Assembly: GCF_022712295.1 (NCBI RefSeq)
Contig: NZ_JALAGT010000140.1
Location: forward strand, 1-18,364
Origin: Galactobacter sp.
GTDB lineage: Bacteria; Actinomycetota; Actinomycetes; Actinomycetales; Micrococcaceae
DNA length: 18,364 nt
Direction: 5' to 3'
Part shown: positions 14,639-18,364 of the stretch, one piece after another
Layout of the letters: the number at the start of each line of letters is the position of its first letter
Position numbering within the stretch: the first letter of the stretch is position 1
Made by a program: the position numbers and the translations under genes
Notes under the pieces: model-generated
What the model was told of the DNA's origin: nothing
Databases searched by the model: none
Seen by the model: only the letters and a program-made list of their open reading frames with translations

Positions 14639-15615
14639 TGCTGCGTTGGACCTCCCCGGACCAGGTGCCGGATCTCCCCGGTTCCGTGGTCACCATCGGC
14701 AACTTCGACGGCGTACACCGCGGCCACCAGGAATTGCTGCGCTCCGTGGTGGCGGCAGCGAAGGACCGCGACTGCCTCTCCGTGGTGGTCACCTTCGACC
14801 CCCACCCCCTCGCGGTGCATTCCCCGGCCTTCGCGCCGGTCCCCATCACCTCCCGCGCAGGCCGCGAGGCCTTGCTGGAGCGTGAGGGTGTCGGTGCCCT
14901 GCTCACCATCGAATACACGCTGGACTTCGCGGCACAGACCGCAGAGGAGTTCGTGCGGCGCTACCTGGTTCAGACGCTGCACGCTCACGTCGTGGTGGTC
15001 GGCCGCGACGTGCGCTTCGGTAAGGACAACGAGGGCAACCTGGACACCATGCGGGTGCTCGGGCAGAAGTACGGGTTCGAGGTGGTTGGCGTTTCCGACG
15101 TGGGCACCGAGCGTCGCTGGTCCTCCACCTGGGTGCGTGAGGCCCTGCAACACGGCAACGTGGAGGAGGCCGCCCGCGTCCTGGGCCGCTACCACTCCAT
15201 GGCAGGCACCGTGGTTCATGGCTTCGCGCGTGGACGCGAACTCGGCTTCCCCACGGCCAACCTCTCCTCGGATGCCGTGGGCCTCATGCCTGCCGACGGT
15301 GTGTACGCCGGTTGGCTCGTGGACCAGCAGGGGACCCGCTGGCCGTCGGCCATCTCCATCGGCACCAACCCACAGTTCGACGGAGTGGTGCGCACCGTCG
15401 AAGCCCACGTGATCGATCGCCCCGACGAGGCCGTCACCGCCTTCGACCTCTACGACCAGAGGGTGCAGGTCGAGTTCGTTGCGCATCTGCGCGGCATGGT
15501 GGCCTTCAACGGACTGGACGCGCTCGTTGAGCAGATGCACCGAGACGTGGACCGTGCCCGTGAGGCGCTGACCTCGGAACCCCAGGCAGGGGTGGAAGCC
15601 GAGGCCCAGGCATGA
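14638..15615 (+). CDS. ribF: Bifunctional riboflavin kinase / FAD synthetase
   Basis: RibF phosphorylates riboflavin to FMN and adenylylates FMN to FAD. The product has 325 residues. The N-terminal nucleotidyltransferase domain shows GNFDGVHRGH (21-30, the HxGH-type ATP site), TFDPHP (52-57), GRDVRFGKD (122-130) and SSTWVREAL (162-170). The C-terminal flavokinase domain shows GRELGFPTANL (199-209) and GVYAGW. Both activities look intact. The Ala/Glu-rich last 15 residues lie beyond the conserved domain. ATG 14638 is supported by AAGGAGG at 14621-14627. Its stop overlaps the methyltransferase start (ATGA). Confidence 0.96.
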   Translation: MLRWTSPDQVPDLPGSVVTIGNFDGVHRGHQELLRSVVAAAKDRDCLSVVVTFDPHPLAVHSPAFAPVPITSRAGREALLEREGVGALLTIEYTLDFAAQTAEEFVRRYLVQTLHAHVVVVGRDVRFGKDNEGNLDTMRVLGQKYGFEVVGVSDVGTERRWSSTWVREALQHGNVEEAARVLGRYHSMAGTVVHGFARGRELGFPTANLSSDAVGLMPADGVYAGWLVDQQGTRWPSAISIGTNPQFDGVVRTVEAHVIDRPDEAVTAFDLYDQRVQVEFVAHLRGMVAFNGLDALVEQMHRDVDRAREALTSEPQAGVEAEAQA

Positions 15616-16469
15616 GCCGGCCCGGCGAGCACCCTCCCATCCCGAACCTGCCGACGGGGTCGCCGCAGATGTCGAGGGCGTCCCGGCAGGCCTCCGGTGC
15701 TTCCTTCACCCGGGCCGGTGGGGACTACCACGCGGTGCGCCCCGGTTACCCGGCATGGGTCACCGGCTTCTTTCTCCACGGCGCAGCCGGGGAGGAGCAG
15801 ACGGACGTGCCCGCGGAGCCGGGCTCGGGACGTCGGGCATCGGGGCCCATCACGGCCTTGGACCTGGGCGCGGGCACCGGCCTCTACACACGGGACCTGG
15901 TGGCCGCTGGGCTGCAGGTCACCGCGTTGGAGCCCTCCGACTCCATGCGGGCGGTGTTGGCGCAGGAACTGCCGCAGGTGGCGCTCAGTTCCGCGACGGC
16001 CGAGGACACCGGCCTGGACTCGTCCTCCTTCGACCTGGTGACCGTGGCGCAGGCCTGGCACTGGATGGATCGCGACGCGGCCTCGGCCGAGATCGTGCGG
16101 CTGCTGCGCACCGGGGGAGTCCTTGGGTTGGTCTGGAACCAGCTCGACGTGACGGTGCCGTGGGTGCACCGATTGGCGCGCATCATGCACTCAGGGGACG
16201 TGCAGCGTGACCCGGCCACGGCCGCCGCAGTAGGCCCCGGTTTCGGCCCGGCGCAGGTGCGGCAGCAGCGCTGGAGCGACACGGTGACGCCGGAGAAGAT
16301 CGTGGCGCTGTGCCACTCGCGCTCGTACTGGCTCAAGTCCTCGGAAGCCATCCGCTCCAAGGTTGACGCCAATCTGACCTGGTACCTCCACGAGCATCTG
16401 GGACACGCGCCGGGCGAGGCACTCCGGCTGCCCTACGACACGCTCGCGGTTCGCTACGTGCTCGCCTGA
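15612..16469 (+). CDS. SAM-dependent class I methyltransferase (methyltransferase 11 type)
   Basis: 285 residues. Motif I LDLGAGTGLYTRDL (83-96) binds S-adenosylmethionine; LEPSDSMRAVL (106-116) is the acidic motif II; AEDTGL (130-135) and FDLVTVAQAWHWMD (140-153) follow, then GGVLGLVWNQ (168-177). The segment SGASFTRAGGDYHAVRPGYP (28-47) is the usual entry of this small-molecule methyltransferase group. The substrate is unknown. ATGA overlap with ribF suggests translational coupling. ATG 15669 is an alternative start that would remove 19 weakly conserved residues. Confidence 0.88.
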   Translation: MSRPGEHPPIPNLPTGSPQMSRASRQASGASFTRAGGDYHAVRPGYPAWVTGFFLHGAAGEEQTDVPAEPGSGRRASGPITALDLGAGTGLYTRDLVAAGLQVTALEPSDSMRAVLAQELPQVALSSATAEDTGLDSSSFDLVTVAQAWHWMDRDAASAEIVRLLRTGGVLGLVWNQLDVTVPWVHRLARIMHSGDVQRDPATAAAVGPGFGPAQVRQQRWSDTVTPEKIVALCHSRSYWLKSSEAIRSKVDANLTWYLHEHLGHAPGEALRLPYDTLAVRYVLA

Positions 16470-16501
16470 CCTCTGCGTCTGCGGCGGTTCCTTCGCCAAC
16501 G

Positions 16502-16560
16502 GGACCAGACTTTCGTGGGAGCCGCGCCGAGTCGGAGCGGAACTCATGAAAGCCCGGTCC
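16502..16560. terminator. Long imperfect palindrome after the methyltransferase gene, possible terminator
   Basis: All pairs share one centre: 16502-16506 with 16556-16560 (GGACC/GGTCC), 16510-16519 with 16543-16552 (10 pairs including two G-U), 16522-16525 with 16537-16540 (CCGC/GCGG) and 16527-16529 with 16533-16535. The loop is 3 bases. The mismatches are symmetric internal loops. It lies 32 bases after the methyltransferase stop and 60 bases before the rpsO -10 box, a natural place for a terminator, though no T-run follows. Confidence 0.5.
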
Positions 16561-16617
16561 GGAGCGGCAGGAGGCCAAGGGAGTAGGCCAGATCACCCCG
16601 GCTTCCAGAGGTCCCTT

Positions 16618-16626
16618 TGCTAGACT
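16618..16626 (+). promoter_or_regulatory. Extended -10 promoter of rpsO (TGC TAGACT)
   Basis: TG at 16618-16619, one base, then TAGACT at 16621-16626 make a good extended -10 element, which would explain the absence of a clear -35. Initiation near 16633 would place the first leader stem at the very 5' end of the transcript. Confidence 0.55.
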
Positions 16627-16633
16627 TGATCCT

Positions 16634-16690
16634 GGTGTGCGCTGCAGTCCGCGGTTGCGCCACCCGCCCTGGCCCCCAAGGGGGCCAAGG
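16634..16690 (+). promoter_or_regulatory. Structured rpsO leader, candidate S15 autoregulatory element
   Basis: Stem one pairs GGTG (16634-16637) with CACC (16661-16664) and GCGC (16639-16642) with GCGC (16657-16660), with a single bulged T at 16638. Stem two pairs TGGCCCC (16670-16676) with GGGGCCA (16681-16687), and CC (16667-16668) with GG (16689-16690) beyond one mismatch. The ribosome binding site AAGGAG is at 16718-16723. S15 is known to repress its own mRNA through leader structures in several phyla, including actinobacteria; assignment here is inferred from position and fold. Confidence 0.45.
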
Positions 16691-16730
16691 TTTCATGGAC
16701 GCGGTACAACTCTTCACAAGGAGTTATCTC

Positions 16731-17000
16731 ATGGCACTTGATCAGGCGATCAAGCAGGAGATCATCAAGGAATACGCCACCCACGAGGGTGACACCGGCT
16801 CTCCCGAGGTGCAGATCGCGGTGCTTTCCCGCCGCATCTCCGACCTCACGGAGCACCTCAAGGAGCACAAGCACGACCACCACACCCGCCGCGGCCTGAT
16901 GGCCATGGTCGGTCGCCGTCGTCGTATGCTCGGCTACCTGAAGGACACCGACATCGAGCGTTACCGCTCCCTGATCGAGCGTCTGGGCCTGCGTAAGTAA
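16731..17000 (+). CDS. rpsO: Small ribosomal subunit protein S15
   Basis: S15 is a primary 16S rRNA-binding protein of the 30S platform and contributes to an intersubunit bridge. The 89-residue product is exactly the family length. It contains EYATHEGDTGSPEVQIAVLS, the loop HKHDHHTRRGL with rRNA-binding His and Asp residues, and LMAMVGRRRRMLGYL followed by the C-terminal RYRSLIERLGLRK. ATG 16731 has AAGGAG 7 bases upstream. An in-frame start further up (16617) lies in the promoter and leader and is not supported. pnp follows, the usual rpsO-pnp order. Confidence 0.98.
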   Translation: MALDQAIKQEIIKEYATHEGDTGSPEVQIAVLSRRISDLTEHLKEHKHDHHTRRGLMAMVGRRRRMLGYLKDTDIERYRSLIERLGLRK

Positions 17001-17012
17001 GGTCTTGCGACT

Positions 17013-17056
17013 CCGGGCGGCGCGGCCTGGTCACCAGATCAGGCGGCGCCGCCCGG
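17013..17056 (+). terminator. GC-rich terminator-like hairpin after rpsO
   Basis: CCGGGCGGCGC (17013-17023) pairs perfectly with 17046-17056. After one G-G mismatch, GCCTG (17025-17029) pairs with CAGGC (17040-17044), leaving a 10-base loop. It starts 12 bases after the rpsO stop. No T-run follows. It probably stops or slows most rpsO transcription before pnp, or marks a processing point between the two. Confidence 0.65.
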
Positions 17057-17137
17057 AACAGTAAACACAGCACAATCAAAGATCGGTCGCAGGGTCACGA
17101 ACCCGCACCGTCCACCTCGCCACTTCAAGCGGAACCG

Positions 17138-17250
17138 TAGAACGTGCGGTCCTCGGTAGTGGCCTCCGGGAGATGAATCCCCCGTGGGCCTCGATCGAGC
17201 ACCCGCGCTACCACCGCGGTTGGTAGGGGCGGGCGTGGGCTCCGGAACCT
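17138..17250 (+). ncRNA. pnp leader RNA resembling the Actino-pnp motif
   Basis: The rpsO-pnp gap holds a clear fold. GGCCTCCGGG (17161-17170) pairs with CCCGTGGGCC (17181-17190), with one mismatch and one G-U. The enclosing GGTCCTCG (17148-17155) pairs with CGAGCACC (17196-17203) with one mismatch. CTACCA (17208-17213) pairs with TGGTAG (17221-17226); alternatively GGTAG (17155-17159) could pair with CTACC (17208-17212) as a pseudoknot. A conserved RNA called Actino-pnp is known upstream of pnp in actinobacteria and is thought to act in PNPase/RNase-linked autoregulation. Position and general fold agree; I could not run a covariance search. The boundaries are approximate. Confidence 0.65.
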
Positions 17251-17286
17251 CGAGGCCGATCGACGAACCTGACAAGGAGGAACCCC

Positions 17287-18364
17287 ATGGAGGGTCCCGA
17301 TCTCCAGTTCTCCGAAGCCGTCATCGACAACGGCCGCTTCGGCTCCCGCACCATCCGCTTCGAGACCGGCCGCATTGCCAAGCAGGCTGCTGGCTCCGCC
17401 TTCGTCCTGCTGGACGACGACACCTCGATGCTCGCCGCGACCACCGCGGGCAAGCACCCCCGCGAAGGCTTCGACTTCTTCCCGCTGACCGTGGACGTGG
17501 AAGAGCGCATGTACGCCGCCGGCCGTATCCCCGGTTCCTTCTTCCGCCGTGAGGGCCGTCCCTCCACCGACGCCATCCTGGCTTGCCGCCTGATGGACCG
17601 CCCGCTGCGCCCGGCCTTCGTGAAGGGCCTGCGCAACGAGGTCCAGGTCGTCATCACCGTGACCTCCATGAACCCGGACGACTACTACGACGTCGTGGCC
17701 ATCAACGCCGCCTCGATGTCCACGCAGCTCTCCGGACTGCCCTTCTCCGGCCCCATCGGTGGCGTCCGCGTGGCGCTCGTCGATGACGGACAGGGTGCCC
17801 AGTGGGTCGCCTTCCCGACCAAGACGCAGCTGGAGAAGGCCGTGTTCAACATGGCCGTGGCCGGCCGTATCGCAGGTGACGACGTCGCCATCATGATGGT
17901 GGAGGCCTTCGCCACCGAGAACGCTTGGGACCTGGTCAAGAACCAGGGCGCTCAGGCCCCCACCGAAGAGGTTGTGGCCGAGGGGCTCGAGGCCGCCAAG
18001 CCCTTCATCCGCACGCTGGTCGAGGCTCAGGCCGACCTGGCCTCCCGCGCCGCCAAGCCGGCCCGCGAGTTCCCCATCTTCAAGGACTTCCAGGACGACG
18101 CCTTCGCCGCCGTGGAGTCCCTGGCCTCCGCGAAGCTCAAGGAGATCTACTCGATCGCCGACAAGCAGGACCGCGACGCTGCCGACTCCGAGTACAAGGC
18201 CGAGGTGCTGGAGAAGCTCGCCGGCGAGGGTGCCGAGTTCAACGGCCGAGAGGGAGAGATCTCCAAGGCTTTGGGCGCCGTCACCAAGCAGGTGGTGCGC
18301 CAGCGCATCCTGACCGAGCAGGTCCGCATCGATGGCCGTGGCCTCACCGACATCCGCCGCCTGC
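17287..18364 (+). CDS. pnp: Polyribonucleotide nucleotidyltransferase (PNPase), N-terminal part
   Basis: PNPase degrades RNA 3' to 5' using phosphate and can add tails. The frame starts at ATG 17287, with AAGGAGG 6 bases upstream, and is open for 359 codons to the right edge; the second RNase PH core and the KH and S1 domains lie outside. The first RNase PH domain is visible (about 10-145: GRFGSRTIRFETGRIAKQA, FFPLTVDVEERMYAAGRIPGSFF, RREGRPSTDAILACRLMDRPLRP), then the helical linker domain (about 240-340), and the start of the second PH domain at VRIDGRGLTDIRRL. It is downstream of rpsO with a 286-base structured gap. Confidence 0.97.
   Translation, partial: MEGPDLQFSEAVIDNGRFGSRTIRFETGRIAKQAAGSAFVLLDDDTSMLAATTAGKHPREGFDFFPLTVDVEERMYAAGRIPGSFFRREGRPSTDAILACRLMDRPLRPAFVKGLRNEVQVVITVTSMNPDDYYDVVAINAASMSTQLSGLPFSGPIGGVRVALVDDGQGAQWVAFPTKTQLEKAVFNMAVAGRIAGDDVAIMMVEAFATENAWDLVKNQGAQAPTEEVVAEGLEAAKPFIRTLVEAQADLASRAAKPAREFPIFKDFQDDAFAAVESLASAKLKEIYSIADKQDRDAADSEYKAEVLEKLAGEGAEFNGREGEISKALGAVTKQVVRQRILTEQVRIDGRGLTDIRRL

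Noticed and set aside
16617..16730. N-terminal extension of S15
   Set aside because: It covers the -10 box and leader stems, and the 89-residue form from 16731 is the exact family length with its own AAGGAG.

Overview
The window is ordinary core-genome DNA from a high-GC Gram-positive bacterium, most likely an actinobacterium of the order Micrococcales and probably the family Micrococcaceae (Arthrobacter, Micrococcus, Kocuria, Citricoccus, Nesterenkonia type). The evidence is strong GC bias at third codon positions, GTG and TTG starts, AGGAGG-type ribosome binding sites, TAnnnT -10 boxes with poor -35 boxes, and a gene order known from actinobacteria: site-2 protease, acetyltransferase, proS, rimP-nusA-ylxR-infB-rbfA-truB, ribF, rpsO, pnp. 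The genus is an inference.

Layout. 1-309 (minus) is the N-terminal part of a GNAT acetyltransferase that runs off the left edge. From 543 on the plus strand come an intramembrane site-2 protease (rip1/rseP type), a small YCII-domain protein, a two-domain GNAT protein, prolyl-tRNA synthetase, and a TauE/SafE-type permease coupled to proS by a 4-base overlap. At 5946-6983 (minus) lies an exported or membrane-anchored protein of unknown function, convergent with the permease and divergent from rimP. From 7073 the transcription/translation cluster runs rimP, nusA, ylxR, infB, rbfA, truB. Two small membrane proteins follow, then ribF and a SAM methyltransferase, the last three genes joined by short overlaps. 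rpsO and the first 359 codons of pnp close the window, each with its own leader.

How the genes fit together. RimP and RbfA mature the 30S subunit, S15 is a primary 30S protein, IF2 drives initiation, TruB modifies tRNA, ProRS charges tRNA, NusA controls elongation and antitermination, and PNPase degrades RNA. The block therefore joins transcription, ribosome assembly, initiation and RNA turnover. RibF supplies FMN and FAD.

No phage, IS element, CRISPR array, tRNA or rRNA gene was seen. No gap exceeds 300 bases. I found no new multi-gene system. The most interesting material is in the untranslated leaders: a run of ATGA-overlapping mini-ORFs before infB, structured leaders before proS, rpsO and pnp, a perfect 21-bp hairpin between infB and rbfA, and a 59-nt imperfect palindrome before the rpsO promoter.
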